A DNA stretch of 64,000 bases from assembly GCF_002251795.1 (NCBI RefSeq), contig NZ_NOXU01000026.1, forward strand, positions 202,797 through 266,796, written 5' to 3'. The stretch's first letter is position 1, and each line of letters opens with the position of its first letter. The position numbers were made by a program, and so were the translations under genes. The stretch comes from Niveispirillum lacus (lineage in GTDB: Bacteria; Pseudomonadota; Alphaproteobacteria; Azospirillales; Azospirillaceae). Below the pieces are notes generated by a model. It was not told the DNA's origin, did no database searches, and worked only from the letters and a program-made list of their open reading frames with translations. Shown here one piece after another: positions 27,293 to 36,822 of this stretch.

Positions 27293-27961
27293 ATGCCCTT
27301 GCCTGTGCCGGGACTCCCGCGCCCCATCCATGCCGTGATTTTTGATATGGACGGGTTGCTGATTGACACCGAACGTCATGTGCGCTCTGCCACCCTGGGG
27401 GCGGCTGCGGCAATCGGCCGGCCGATGGATGATGCGTTTTATGCCGGTATCATTGGTACGCCCTGGCCCGAAACCCTTGCAATGTTGAAGGATTTTTTCG
27501 GGGGACAGGAAGGGTTCGACCAGTTTCGCGCCCACTTCACCCCCCGGATGGATGCATTACGCCAGGGGGTGGCGATGATGACGGGGGTATTGGAATTGTT
27601 GGATCGGCTGGAGGCATTGGGTCTGCCTAAGGCCGTGGCGACCTCAACGGGCCGCGAAAAAGCAGATGAACATCTGCGCCATGTCGGTATTCATCACCGC
27701 TTCACCGCCATTGTCACCCGCGACGATGTCACGCGCGGCAAACCGCATCCTGAGCCCTATCTGACGGCGGCCGGTCTTCTGGAAGTGGATCCGGCGCACT
27801 GTCTGGCGCTGGAGGACAGCCATAACGGCATCCGCTCTGCCCATGAGGCCGGCATGATGGCTATCATGGTGCCTGATCTTCTGCCCGCGACGGATGATAT
27901 GCGTCGACTGGCCGTACATGTGGCCACCGATCTGCATGAGGTGCGGTTAATGTTGGGGTAA
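27293..27961 (+). CDS. HAD family hydrolase (phosphatase/phosphoglucomutase-like)
   Basis: A 222-residue HAD protein with the alpha-helical cap of the beta-phosphoglucomutase/phosphonatase group. Motif I is VIFDMDGLLIDTE, motif II is AVATSTGREKA, motif III is the lysine in GKPHPEPYL and motif IV is LEDSHNGIRSA. The ATG at 27293 lies 17 bases after the GGDEF gene, so the pair is probably co-transcribed. The substrate is not predictable; sugar phosphates are common in this group. Confidence 0.88.
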   Translation: MPLPVPGLPRPIHAVIFDMDGLLIDTERHVRSATLGAAAAIGRPMDDAFYAGIIGTPWPETLAMLKDFFGGQEGFDQFRAHFTPRMDALRQGVAMMTGVLELLDRLEALGLPKAVATSTGREKADEHLRHVGIHHRFTAIVTRDDVTRGKPHPEPYLTAAGLLEVDPAHCLALEDSHNGIRSAHEAGMMAIMVPDLLPATDDMRRLAVHVATDLHEVRLMLG

Positions 27962-28000
27962 AGGAGGTACCCTGGTGCCCGCAACGGCCAGCGCTTTGTG

Positions 28001-28744
28001 TCAGGCGCCTTCAGCCAGTTCTTGAAGGATTTCCAGATCATTCAGCCGGACCTTGCCGCCTTCCAGCAGGGAGATAACCCGACTTGTCTTTAGTTGGGTA
28101 AAGGTACGGCTCACGGTTTCCGTTGTCAGGCCAAGATAGTCGGCGATATCTGATCGGCTCATCGGTACATGAACCGGATTCTCGGCGTAGCCCCGCCGTT
28201 TGGCCCGCTCTGACAGCATCAGAAGGAAGGAGGCGATGCGTTCCTTGGCATTCTTGCGGCCCAGCAGCAGCATCTGATCCTGCGCCGCCGCCAGTTCGCT
28301 TGATGCCATGGCAAAGAGCCGGCGCTGCATCTTGGGATAATCTTCCAGCAACCCCTCCAGCCGACGGCGGGGGAAGCGGCACAGGGTGGCCGGGGTCACC
28401 GACTCGGCAGAATAGGCATAGGTGTCATTGATCGACAGGCCCAGAAAGTCACCGGGCAGCAGAAAGCCCGTAATCTGCCGCCGCCCATCGGGTAGCAGCT
28501 TGTAGAGTTTCATCGTCCCCGCAGTGACATTAAACAGAGTGTCGGCGCCGTCACCTTCTGCGAACAGGGTGTGGCCGGCATCAACTTTCACCGAAACCAA
28601 AATGTCTGCCAGACGCTTCAACTCATCCACTTCCAAGGCAGAGCAGACAGACATGCTGCGCACGGGGCAGGCATTGCAGGGGGCGGAGTCAATACGGGCC
28701 GCCACGGCGCTTTCGCGCGAGCATGCATGTTCAGCCAACGCCAT
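28001..28744 (-). CDS. FNR/FnrN-type oxygen-responsive regulator
   Basis: A Crp-Fnr family regulator of 247 residues. Cysteines 23, 26, 34 (C-x2-C-x7-C) and 122 match the ligands of the oxygen-labile 4Fe-4S cluster in FnrN/AadR-type proteins. A cyclic-nucleotide-binding-like barrel follows (GHTLFAEGDGADTLFNV and later), and then a winged helix with recognition helix TTETVSRTFTQL. That helix carries the E-x-x-S-R residues that read TTGAT half-sites. It should switch on microaerobic or anaerobic genes. A perfect FNR box lies about 190 bases upstream, between this gene and the divergent one, so autoregulation is possible. Confidence 0.93.
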   Translation of the reverse strand: MALAEHACSRESAVAARIDSAPCNACPVRSMSVCSALEVDELKRLADILVSVKVDAGHTLFAEGDGADTLFNVTAGTMKLYKLLPDGRRQITGFLLPGDFLGLSINDTYAYSAESVTPATLCRFPRRRLEGLLEDYPKMQRRLFAMASSELAAAQDQMLLLGRKNAKERIASFLLMLSERAKRRGYAENPVHVPMSRSDIADYLGLTTETVSRTFTQLKTSRVISLLEGGKVRLNDLEILQELAEGA

Positions 28745-28939
28745 GTGAGTCCCCCGAATTTAAGCACCGCCACTGGTTTTTCACCAGAATGCAGAATGCG
28801 CCTGTTGGAAACGATCTGCAACGCGTAACCGGGCAGGCAGAATGATCCCCGTCATGTCCGCCGGCCAATCGAAGGATTTCATAATGGTTGGCCGATGAAC
28901 ACATATGCGAACGTTTAGGCTCAACCGTCTCATCGTGCC

Positions 28940-28953
28940 TTGATCTAGATCAA
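28940..28953. promoter_or_regulatory. Perfect FNR/FixK box
   Basis: TTGATCTAGATCAA is an exact match to the TTGAT-N4-ATCAA consensus. It lies between the FNR gene and the divergent gene at 29067, about 115 bases before the latter start. Which of the two it controls, or both, cannot be read from the sequence. Confidence 0.85.
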
Positions 28954-29066
28954 AGCGAGAGCGGGGGCTTATGGGGTAACGATGAGGGGCCGCCCTTCCG
29001 CCGGGTGGCACGCTTGTTCAGACAGACAGAGACTTTGCCGTGCCTATCTTGCCGGAACGGGTGACC

Positions 29067-29522
29067 ATGTCCGACCGTTTTACAGTGAAGACGCTGGACC
29101 GCCGTCGCGTCGATCAGGCCTGGCCCCTGGTTCAGACCGGCCGTGCCGCGAATGATCGCGACGCGTGGCGCCACTATGCGAACCAACTTCTGGGCACGGC
29201 GGATAGTGGTATCCGCACCGTGGAGGGCGAGCACGGCTATCTCCATGGCATCTACGCCTTCAAGGTCCTGCCCAGCCCGCGGCATGCCAAGGTCTTCCAG
29301 GTGGACATGTTCCTGGCGCTGGATCTCATCGAACCAGAAGCCGCCATCGATGTGTTGCTGGATGATATGGACCAGATGGCGGTGGACCTCGGCTGCAATG
29401 CCGTCCATCTCCATCTGCCACAGCGGGAGGGCATCGGGGCCAGCGTTTCCGTAGCCCTCGCCCGGGCACTGGACCATGGGCATCACCGTGAAGATTTGCG
29501 TCTGTGCCGGCCGCTGGCTTGA
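29067..29522 (+). CDS. Uncharacterised protein, possibly GNAT-like
   Basis: A 151-residue soluble protein. The ATG at 29067 (MSDRFTVKTLDRRRVDQAWPL) follows GGGTGA; a GTG at 29040 would add nine residues. The layout, an alternation of strands and helices with a central strand HAKVFQVDMFLALDLIEPEA, resembles an acyl-CoA N-acyltransferase fold, but the R-x-x-G-x-G/A loop is not visible, so the fold is a guess. It stands directly downstream of the FNR box and is a candidate low-oxygen gene. Confidence 0.6.
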   Translation: MSDRFTVKTLDRRRVDQAWPLVQTGRAANDRDAWRHYANQLLGTADSGIRTVEGEHGYLHGIYAFKVLPSPRHAKVFQVDMFLALDLIEPEAAIDVLLDDMDQMAVDLGCNAVHLHLPQREGIGASVSVALARALDHGHHREDLRLCRPLA

Positions 29523-29693
29523 TGTCTTGTTGACGGCTCGAACCTTGAGTGCCGCAAGCTGGCGGTTTGTGCATGGCGCACCGGCGCCGGGTCGGTCGTA
29601 ACTTGTTCGTCGTTCCCATCGCAAGGCTTGTGAATGGCAGGGTGGCCGCCTTGTGGCTTGAGCAAAAGGTGATGGCAGCGGTATTTTCCGGCC

Positions 29694-30947
29694 ATGATCG
29701 ATATTCCCGCCGCGACGGCCCCCGCCATGACCACCGATACCCCGACCCAGGCTCCCAAGCCCGCCTCTTTGCCCGTGATTCGCATTCAGGCGGGCCGGCA
29801 CAAGCGGGCGCAACACGGCCATCCCTGGGTCTATTCCAATGAAGTGGACATGGACAAGGCCGCAAAGGCGCTGCCGGCCGGGTCGATTGTGCGTATCACC
29901 GATGCGGGTGGGGCCACCCTGGGCTTGGCCGCGTTCAACCCCCACAGCCTGATCTGTGCGCGTTTTCTGACGCGTGATCCGGCAGAAGCCATCGACACAG
30001 CCTTTTTTGTGCGCCGCATTCGCCGCGCCCTGGAGATCCGCGAACGGCTTTACGATCGGCCCTTCTATCGCTTGATTCATGCCGAAAGCGACGGGTTGCC
30101 TGCCCTGATCATCGACCGGTACGGCGATATCGTGGTGGTGCAGGCCAATAATGTTGCCATGGATCGTCGTTTGCCGATGATCCTGGCCGCTTTGGACGAG
30201 GTGCTGAACCCGTCAGCCATTGTGCTGCGCAATGACAGCACGGCCCGGTCCTATGAAGGGCTGGAGGAAGAGGTCAAGGTGGTGAAGGGCTCTGTCCAGG
30301 GTCTGATCCCACTGGAAGAGAACGGCGCGACATTCTTTGCGGACCTGTCGGAGGGGCAGAAGACCGGTTGGTTCTTCGATCAGCGTGACAACCGCTCCTT
30401 CATCGCCAACCTGTGCCAAGGTCGCAGCGTGGTGGATTTCTATACCTATGCTGGTGGGTTCGGTGTGCTGGCTGCCAAGCGCGGCGCATCGCATGTCACG
30501 CTCGTCGACCGTTCCGCCCTGTCGCTTTCGATCGCCATGAAGGCGGCGGAGGCCAATGGCGTGGCCGACCGGGTGACCACAGAGAAGGGTGACGCCTTCA
30601 ATCTGATGGACCAGTGGGTGGCCGAGGGCCGGACGTTCGAGGTGGTGATCGCCGACCCGCCGGCCTTCGTGAAGTCGAAAAAGGATCTGGCTGTGGGAAG
30701 CCGCGCCTATCGCCGCATGACCAAGGCGGCGGCCCGTCTGGTGGCGCCCGGCGGCATGCTGCTGGTAGCCAGTTGTTCCCACAACATGGAACCGCCCTTA
30801 TTCCACACTGAGGTTGCGCGCGGCCTGGGTGAGGCTGGTCGCCAGGGCCGTATCCTGCGCTTTGCCGGTGCCGGCAGCGACCATCCTGTCCATCCGTTGC
30901 TGCCTGAAACGCAATATCTGAAGGCGATGGTCTTTGCCTTGGATTGA
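29694..30947 (+). CDS. rlmI: 23S rRNA (cytosine-5-)-methyltransferase RlmI-like
   Basis: A class I SAM-dependent rRNA methyltransferase of 417 residues. An N-terminal PUA-like domain (RIQAGRHKRAQHGHPWVYSNEV) is followed by the RlmI middle domain (DGLPALIIDRYGDIVVVQ) and the Rossmann domain with VVDFYTYAGGFGVLAAKRGA, the acidic ribose-binding strand VTLVDRSALSLSIA, the catalytic stretch VIADPPAFVKSKKDL and the cysteine in LLVASCSHNMEPP. RlmI methylates C1962 of 23S rRNA in E. coli. The start could also be ATG 29727. Transcription is probably independent of the hypothetical gene 170 bases upstream. Confidence 0.9.
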   Translation: MIDIPAATAPAMTTDTPTQAPKPASLPVIRIQAGRHKRAQHGHPWVYSNEVDMDKAAKALPAGSIVRITDAGGATLGLAAFNPHSLICARFLTRDPAEAIDTAFFVRRIRRALEIRERLYDRPFYRLIHAESDGLPALIIDRYGDIVVVQANNVAMDRRLPMILAALDEVLNPSAIVLRNDSTARSYEGLEEEVKVVKGSVQGLIPLEENGATFFADLSEGQKTGWFFDQRDNRSFIANLCQGRSVVDFYTYAGGFGVLAAKRGASHVTLVDRSALSLSIAMKAAEANGVADRVTTEKGDAFNLMDQWVAEGRTFEVVIADPPAFVKSKKDLAVGSRAYRRMTKAAARLVAPGGMLLVASCSHNMEPPLFHTEVARGLGEAGRQGRILRFAGAGSDHPVHPLLPETQYLKAMVFALD

Positions 30948-30950
30948 GGG

Positions 30951-33900
30951 TCAGGGGGCGGTGGCAGAGCTACCGCTCCCCGCCCTCACGGTGAAGCGGT
31001 AGGTGCCGGACCCGACGGACAACACAATCTGCGTTGCCTTCTGTTCCACCTGCTTGAATTCAGTCTTGTCGGTCAGCGCCAGGCCACTCTCCATTACCCC
31101 AGCTAGATCGCCTGTGGGTAGGTGAACCAGCGCTGTGCTATTCGGGGGAACGTTTACATCCAAGCTGAACAACTGTCCGTGCCGGGACCAGCGGGTCGAG
31201 ATTAGCCCAACCACCGAATTATAACTGCCGCCCCCTGCCGCAAGGCGGGTATCTAGCAAGGGGTTGACACGAAAGACCCGAAATCCCGGCTCGACTGGGT
31301 CAATGCCGGCAATGCGGCGAAAGATGAACCCAACCACAGCGCCCAGCGCATAATGGTTGAAAGAATTCATCGTAATGTCGCCAGTGTCGCCGTTCCAACG
31401 CTCCCACGTTGTGGTCGCCCCCTTGATGACCATATATCCCCATGACGGATATTCTGTGCGCAGCAGCAAATCATAAACGGTTTGGGCAAACCCATTGTCA
31501 GCCAGGACATCAAGGCTGGCCGGTGTACCAAGAAAGCCCGTCGTGAGAAGGTTGCCGCGCCGGACGATGTTTGCCCGTAGCTTCTCGGCAGATGCTTTCT
31601 TGAGATGGTCGGGTACCAAGTCATGGGCCAGAGCGAGGATGTAGCTCGTTTGGGAATCGTTACCGATGGTCCCGTCGGACTTGATGAAGCTGTCCACAAA
31701 GGCGGCGCGGATATTTCGGCTGAGTGCCTTTAGTTGCTCCGCAGCCTCAACGCGACCTGTGGCCAGAGCCATGTCCGCCAGCGCATCGACCGACCCTTTA
31801 TACATGGCGGTGCCAATCAGGTCCTTTGGCGTGGTCGGGTCGCCAGGACTGACGGCATCCAGGGCAAGCCAATCGCCAAAATCCCAACCATGGCCACGCG
31901 CCCAGATATGACCGTCGCTCTGTGACTGGATGTAGCGGATATAGCGGCTCATCGCCTCCCAGTTCTGGTCAATGACCGCCGTGTCGCCATAGCGCTTCCA
32001 GGCTGTCCATGGCAGCATGACGCCAGCATCAGCCCAGCCGGGCGACGCCTCGTTCGTGCCAACATCCGGCATGGAGTTCGGGGCGATGAAAGCAAACGCA
32101 CCGCTGGCATATTGCGCATCCCGGATGTCGGCCATCCAACGGTTGGTGAAGGCACCAACATCCATATTAAACGATGCCGCATCCCAGAACACATTGGCGT
32201 CACCTAACCAGCCCAAACGCTCGTCACGCTGTGGGCAGTCCGTGGGAATGCCCATGAAGTTGGAACGCTGGCTCCAGTAACTATTTTGCCAGAATTGCTG
32301 AAGCAAGGGATTGCCAATCACCAACCGGCCGGTTTCTGGAAGGTGCGAGTGCACGACCACGCCTGTAACAGCCGCCTTCGCCAGCGGCTGACGGAGGCCC
32401 GAGACCTCAACATAGCGGAACCCATGATAGGTGAAGTACGGTTCCCAGGTTTCCCCTTTTGGATCACCCTTCAGGATGTAGACATCGGTGCTGTTGGCGG
32501 CACGCAGATTTGCCTGATCGACGCTGCCGTCGGGTTTCAGCGTTTCAGCAAATTTCAGTGTCACCGTTTGTCCACGCGGTCCCTTGACGTGGATACGTAC
32601 CCAGCCGGCAAAATTTTGCCCAAAATCAACGACATAATTTTCGTTGACCGCTTTTACGCTGCGGGCGGAGAGGGTCTTGATGCGGCGGATTGGCGGGCTG
32701 TCTGCACCAATAAGATTGGCCAAGCCTGACTCGGGCGGCAGGATCGCGGCCGGCGACCAGCCCGCCCCTTCCGTGAATGTGGCCATGTCCCAACCGGGCT
32801 GCTCCAGACGCGCGTCATAATGCTCGCCATTATAAATCTCAGAGGCGGTGATAGGGGCCAGGCTGATCTTCCAATGGCTGTCGGTTTGGATAGTCTCGAC
32901 ATGACCATCTGTGTAGGTGACCTCCAATTGCGCGATAAAGCGCAATGGCGGCTCACCAAAGGCGAATCGGCCCAAGGGGGCGGTATAGCTTCCATACCAA
33001 CCATCCCCGACGATTGCGCCAATGGCATTGGCACCGTTAACAACTTGAGTCGTGACATCATAGGCGCGGTAACGGATGCGCTTACGAAAATCCATGCTTT
33101 CTGGGGAAATGACGTCATCGCCAACGCGCCTTCCATTCAAAAAGACCACACACGCCCCCAGGGCAGTCGTAAAAAGTCGCGCCGACCGGATGGTGCCGGA
33201 TGTCTTGAACGTGCGCCGTAACAGATAGGCACCAGCCCCCGGAAGTGACTGTTTGCGGTGTTCAATTCTGCTGACCAGAGGCCAACCGTTTGCATTAAAA
33301 CTGACCTCGTTCCAGTGGTCGGGCGTGTCGCCACTGATCCGGGCAGTAAGGGCATTAAAGCGCTCGATTCGTCCGTCAGCATAGGTGATCCGAAGCAGGA
33401 ATGCACATTCAGGGAACCCAGAGGACGGAACCGCAACACGAAGCGCCAGCATATGGGGACCTGCATCCAACGGCAGGCTGCTCTCCACAACACCCTGTTT
33501 GCCAAAAGATGTTGGCGGCCAGGGTGGCAGGTTGACCGGCGCGCCGTCAACAAACAGGCTATAGCTGGTGCCAGCGGCACTCAAGATTGACAGAGTTGCC
33601 GCACTATCAAGTGAGAATGCCAGCCGGATCTGTGCCGTAGGCACTGTCAACTTCTGCGGCGAGGTAACCCACAATACGCCCGCTTCACGGTCACCGCGTT
33701 GGGTGGCGCTCTCAACGGCCAGCCATTGGGCTGTCCAATCGTCCGGTGATAACAGGCCCATTTCCCAAAATGCAGGCTCGCTTATCGCTGTTCGGCCATG
33801 GGAATCCCAGATCTGCACACGCCACCATACACGCTGGCGTGCGTGCAGTTTCTGTCCATTGACTTGAATATCGAACGACCGATCATTGTCATTGCGCCCA

Positions 33901-34178
33901 CTGTCCCAGATATCCGCCCGGCCCGCCAACAGCCCATCCCGGGTGGAGCAAGCGGTGACCCGCCAGGCGGTTTGCAATGTGTTTTGGGCGTCAGACTGAA
34001 TCTGCCATGCCAGCCGAACCGCCTGATCATGCACAGTAGTTGGGTTTTCCATTTGATTGGTGCGGAGATTTCCGACTGCCAGAGCTGGCCGCAGGGGGCT
34101 CTCCTGTGCGACCGATGGTGCTGCGAGCAACAGACCGGTGCCGACCAGGGTTTGGCGGCGGGACAGACGTAAGGGCAT
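30951..34178 (-). CDS. Alpha-L-rhamnosidase, glycoside hydrolase family 78, Tat-exported
   Basis: A 1075-residue secreted enzyme that releases terminal alpha-L-rhamnose from glycosides, flavonoids or polysaccharides. The ATG at 34178 sits 5 bases after GGGAGG. The N-terminus carries a twin-arginine signal (RLSRRQTLVGTGLLLAAP). Beta-sandwich domains come first, including FDIQVNGQKLHARQRVWWRV and the RWTFK-like LLRRTFKTSGTIRSARL. The (alpha/alpha)6 barrel holds DCPQRDERLGWLGD near residue 652 (general acid Glu) and TTTWERWNGDTGDITMNSFN near 929 (general base Glu). It stands alone, with no transporter or rhamnose catabolic genes beside it. By eye its GC content is lower than that of its neighbours, and the upstream region is AT-rich, which fits acquisition by transfer. 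Confidence 0.92.
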   Translation of the reverse strand: MPLRLSRRQTLVGTGLLLAAPSVAQESPLRPALAVGNLRTNQMENPTTVHDQAVRLAWQIQSDAQNTLQTAWRVTACSTRDGLLAGRADIWDSGRNDNDRSFDIQVNGQKLHARQRVWWRVQIWDSHGRTAISEPAFWEMGLLSPDDWTAQWLAVESATQRGDREAGVLWVTSPQKLTVPTAQIRLAFSLDSAATLSILSAAGTSYSLFVDGAPVNLPPWPPTSFGKQGVVESSLPLDAGPHMLALRVAVPSSGFPECAFLLRITYADGRIERFNALTARISGDTPDHWNEVSFNANGWPLVSRIEHRKQSLPGAGAYLLRRTFKTSGTIRSARLFTTALGACVVFLNGRRVGDDVISPESMDFRKRIRYRAYDVTTQVVNGANAIGAIVGDGWYGSYTAPLGRFAFGEPPLRFIAQLEVTYTDGHVETIQTDSHWKISLAPITASEIYNGEHYDARLEQPGWDMATFTEGAGWSPAAILPPESGLANLIGADSPPIRRIKTLSARSVKAVNENYVVDFGQNFAGWVRIHVKGPRGQTVTLKFAETLKPDGSVDQANLRAANSTDVYILKGDPKGETWEPYFTYHGFRYVEVSGLRQPLAKAAVTGVVVHSHLPETGRLVIGNPLLQQFWQNSYWSQRSNFMGIPTDCPQRDERLGWLGDANVFWDAASFNMDVGAFTNRWMADIRDAQYASGAFAFIAPNSMPDVGTNEASPGWADAGVMLPWTAWKRYGDTAVIDQNWEAMSRYIRYIQSQSDGHIWARGHGWDFGDWLALDAVSPGDPTTPKDLIGTAMYKGSVDALADMALATGRVEAAEQLKALSRNIRAAFVDSFIKSDGTIGNDSQTSYILALAHDLVPDHLKKASAEKLRANIVRRGNLLTTGFLGTPASLDVLADNGFAQTVYDLLLRTEYPSWGYMVIKGATTTWERWNGDTGDITMNSFNHYALGAVVGFIFRRIAGIDPVEPGFRVFRVNPLLDTRLAAGGGSYNSVVGLISTRWSRHGQLFSLDVNVPPNSTALVHLPTGDLAGVMESGLALTDKTEFKQVEQKATQIVLSVGSGTYRFTVRAGSGSSATAP

Positions 34179-34468
34179 CAAGGCCTCCCTAATTTATTAT
34201 ATGTATGATTAATGTGTGGGCCTCAGTGAAGGCAATTATGCGTTACACGAGGTGAAAAATTTGGAATAAAAATACACGTTTATAGATTACAAGCAAACTC
34301 TAATAATAATATTAAATTGATGGTATGATTTCTTGGCTTATATTTATAATAAATCAACGTGTGCCGATTATAGAATTCAATAAAATGCATTTAAACTATT
34401 GTAGTCATTTGCGATGCGATGGTCATGTCAGTCATCGCTGCGCTGCCTATTGCACTAATATGAAGATA
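34179..34468. other. AT-rich intergenic region upstream of the rhamnosidase gene
   Basis: About 290 bases, strikingly AT-rich between 34190 and 34420 compared with the flanks, without a credible gene. It should carry the rhamnosidase promoter on the minus strand. I found no clear operator palindrome, integrase gene or terminal repeat. Confidence 0.45.
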
Positions 34469-34744
34469 TCAGACCGAAGCTGCCACCGCCCTCAACCGTA
34501 CGCCTTCACCGCCGTCAGCCCCTGCCCCCACCGGTTCCACCCCCTGGGCGGCAAGGGTTTGCAGGATCAGGATTAGGCTGGCGCGGTGCGGTTCGTGGCG
34601 GCCGCTTTCGAAATCGCGCACCGTGCTGCGCGACAGTCCCGATGCCTGGGCCAGCTCTTCCTGACTCCAGTCCAGAAGCCCGCGTGCGGCCCGGCATTGG
34701 GCTGGCGAAAGGCTGGGCAGTGGGGCCGAAACTGTGTGTGGCAT
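34469..34744 (-). CDS. Small XRE-type helix-turn-helix regulator
   Basis: A 91-residue DNA-binding protein. SPAQCRAARGLLDWSQEELA and QASGLSRSTVRDFESGRHEP form the five-helix XRE/Cro fold, of a type widespread in alphaproteobacteria in which the domain makes up nearly the whole protein. The ATG at 34744 is preferred; a TTG at 34768 would add eight residues. It lies in an AT-rich pocket upstream of the rhamnosidase gene and divergent from the antiporter gene, so either could be a target. That link is inference. Confidence 0.82.
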   Translation of the reverse strand: MPHTVSAPLPSLSPAQCRAARGLLDWSQEELAQASGLSRSTVRDFESGRHEPHRASLILILQTLAAQGVEPVGAGADGGEGVRLRAVAASV

Positions 34745-34850
34745 GGGTTGCAATTCCGGGTTTTTCAACCATATTGGCCGATATTGAATGAAATGGTTGA
34801 GAGGTCAAGACCCGTCCGGGACATTGGCCCGGATGAAAGGCAGGCTTCCC

Positions 34851-36647
34851 ATGCATGACGTGCCCTTGATCACCATGCTTGTCGCGGCCCTGGCACTGGC
34901 CTTCATTTTCGGGGCCATTGCGCAGAAGCTGAAAATCTCGCCCTTGGTCGGCTATCTGCTAGCCGGTGTCATGATCGGTCCGGCCACGCCCGGCTATGTC
35001 GGTGATATGGAGTTGGCGCCGCAGTTGGCGGAGATCGGCGTCATCCTGCTGATGTTCGGGGTGGGTTTGCATTTCTCCGTCAAGGACCTGATGTCGGTGA
35101 AGGCCATTGCCATTCCCGGCGCCATCGGTCAGATCGGGCTGGCCACTCTGATGGGCATGGGTCTGTCCTGGGCCCTGGGATGGAGCATCGGTGCGGGTCT
35201 GGTCTTCGGGCTAGCGCTGTCAGTGGCGTCCACAGTCGTGCTGCTGCGCGCCTTGCAGGAGCGGCGGCTGGTGGACAGCACGCGCGGGCGCATTGCCATC
35301 GGCTGGCTGATTGTAGAGGACCTGGCCATGGTGCTGGCCCTGGTCCTGCTGCCAGCCCTGGCCGGCTTCCTGGGTGACAAGGCGGGTGCCGACGGGGCCG
35401 CATCGGCGGCGGTTGCCACGTCAGGGGCCGATCTCCTGGCCGTCATCGCTGTGACGCTGGGCAAGGTGGCCGCCTTCATGGCCCTGATGCTGCTGGTCGG
35501 CAAGCGGGTGATCCCGTGGGTCCTGCATGAGGTCGCACATAGCGGCTCGCGTGAACTGTTCCGCCTGGCCGTACTGGCCCTGGCTCTGGGCGTGGCCTAT
35601 GGGGCGGCGACGCTGTTCGGTGTGTCCTTTGCGCTGGGTGCCTTTTTCGCCGGCATGGTGTTGGCGGGGTCACCCCTGTCGCACCGGGCGGCGGAGGAGT
35701 CGTTGCCCCTGCGCGATGCGTTCGCGGTGCTGTTCTTCGTATCAGTGGGCATGATGTTCGATCCTGCCATCCTGATCGAACGGCCGCTGCCGGTGCTGGC
35801 GACCGTGCTGATCATTGTGCTGGGTAAGTCGCTGGCCGCCTATCTGATTGTACTGGCCTTCGGCCATCCGCGCAGCACGGCCCTGACCATTTCCGCGTCC
35901 CTGGCCCAGATCGGTGAGTTTTCATTCATCCTGGCGGCCCTCGGCGTCAATCTGGGGCTGTTGCCGCAGGAAGGGCAGGACCTGGTCCTGGTGGGGGCCA
36001 TCCTGTCGATCCTGTTGAACCCCGTGATGTTCAGCCTGATCGACAGGTTCGGCCATCGGCTGGAACCGGGCGGGACGGACGCTGCTGCGGTTGCGGTTCC
36101 GGCAGAGCCCACGCGGGAGCCGGTTACCCCCACCAGCCTCAGCGATCACGCCATCATCATCGGGCATGGCCGGGTCGGCAGCCTGATTTCGGCACAGTTG
36201 AAGCAGGAGGGTGTGCCCTTTCTGGTGGTGGAGGATCATCAGGAGCGGGTGGACAGCCTGCGCGCCGCGGGGGTGGAGGTGGTGGTAGGCAATGCTGTGC
36301 TGCCCGATGTGCTGTCCGCGCTGAACCTGCCGGCGGCGCGCCTGATGTTCATCGCCATTCCCAATGCGTTCGAAGCGGGGCAGATCATTCGTCAGACCCG
36401 GATTGCCAGTCCCGGCCTGCCCATCATCGCCCGCGCCCATGCCGATGGCGAGGTCGCCCACCTGACCCAGAGTGGGGCCAGCACGGTGGTGATGGGTGAG
36501 CGCGAAACCGCGCGCGGCATGATCGCGCAAGGTTTGGCGGTTCGGCCGCCCCCGCCGGTGGCAAAGCCAGCAACGGCTGTGGATGAGCGGCAGCCGATGT
36601 CCCACCAAGAGAATCCACCTGAGCAACCGTTCCCTTATCCTGCCTGA
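34851..36647 (+). CDS. Monovalent cation:proton antiporter, KefB/YbaL type (CPA2)
   Basis: A 598-residue inner-membrane protein. About twelve hydrophobic segments form the Na/H exchanger domain (starting PLITMLVAALALAFIFGAIA; signatures KISPLVGYLLAGVMIGP and LSVASTVVLLRALQERR). A cytosolic TrkA-N/RCK domain follows (SDHAIIIGHGRVGSLISAQL), binding NAD(H) or another nucleotide. YbaL and KefB are hard to separate; the C-terminal tail after residue 560 is proline-rich and low in complexity. The ATG at 34851 follows AGGCAGG at 6 bases. It probably mediates potassium efflux or pH homeostasis. No KefF/KefG-type ancillary gene is nearby. Confidence 0.88.
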   Translation: MHDVPLITMLVAALALAFIFGAIAQKLKISPLVGYLLAGVMIGPATPGYVGDMELAPQLAEIGVILLMFGVGLHFSVKDLMSVKAIAIPGAIGQIGLATLMGMGLSWALGWSIGAGLVFGLALSVASTVVLLRALQERRLVDSTRGRIAIGWLIVEDLAMVLALVLLPALAGFLGDKAGADGAASAAVATSGADLLAVIAVTLGKVAAFMALMLLVGKRVIPWVLHEVAHSGSRELFRLAVLALALGVAYGAATLFGVSFALGAFFAGMVLAGSPLSHRAAEESLPLRDAFAVLFFVSVGMMFDPAILIERPLPVLATVLIIVLGKSLAAYLIVLAFGHPRSTALTISASLAQIGEFSFILAALGVNLGLLPQEGQDLVLVGAILSILLNPVMFSLIDRFGHRLEPGGTDAAAVAVPAEPTREPVTPTSLSDHAIIIGHGRVGSLISAQLKQEGVPFLVVEDHQERVDSLRAAGVEVVVGNAVLPDVLSALNLPAARLMFIAIPNAFEAGQIIRQTRIASPGLPIIARAHADGEVAHLTQSGASTVVMGERETARGMIAQGLAVRPPPPVAKPATAVDERQPMSHQENPPEQPFPYPA

Positions 36648-36822
36648 AACCGGGTCTTTCGCGGTCCGTCCAATGGCGCGACGACCACAGGTAGCGGTCA
36701 TGACCCAGAATCGGCAGGCCGCCCTTGGAACGCATTTGCCACCTGCCCCCATGTTGCGTAGCATTTGATTGAAATGCCGGGAGCGTGGCAGGGCACGGGA
36801 CGGCGGGCGATCTGGGCGGCCC

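Noticed and set aside
28950..30080. 376-residue minus-strand open frame over the 29067 gene and the rlmI start
   Set aside because: Its composition is that of an antisense shadow, and it conflicts with two better supported genes and the FNR box.
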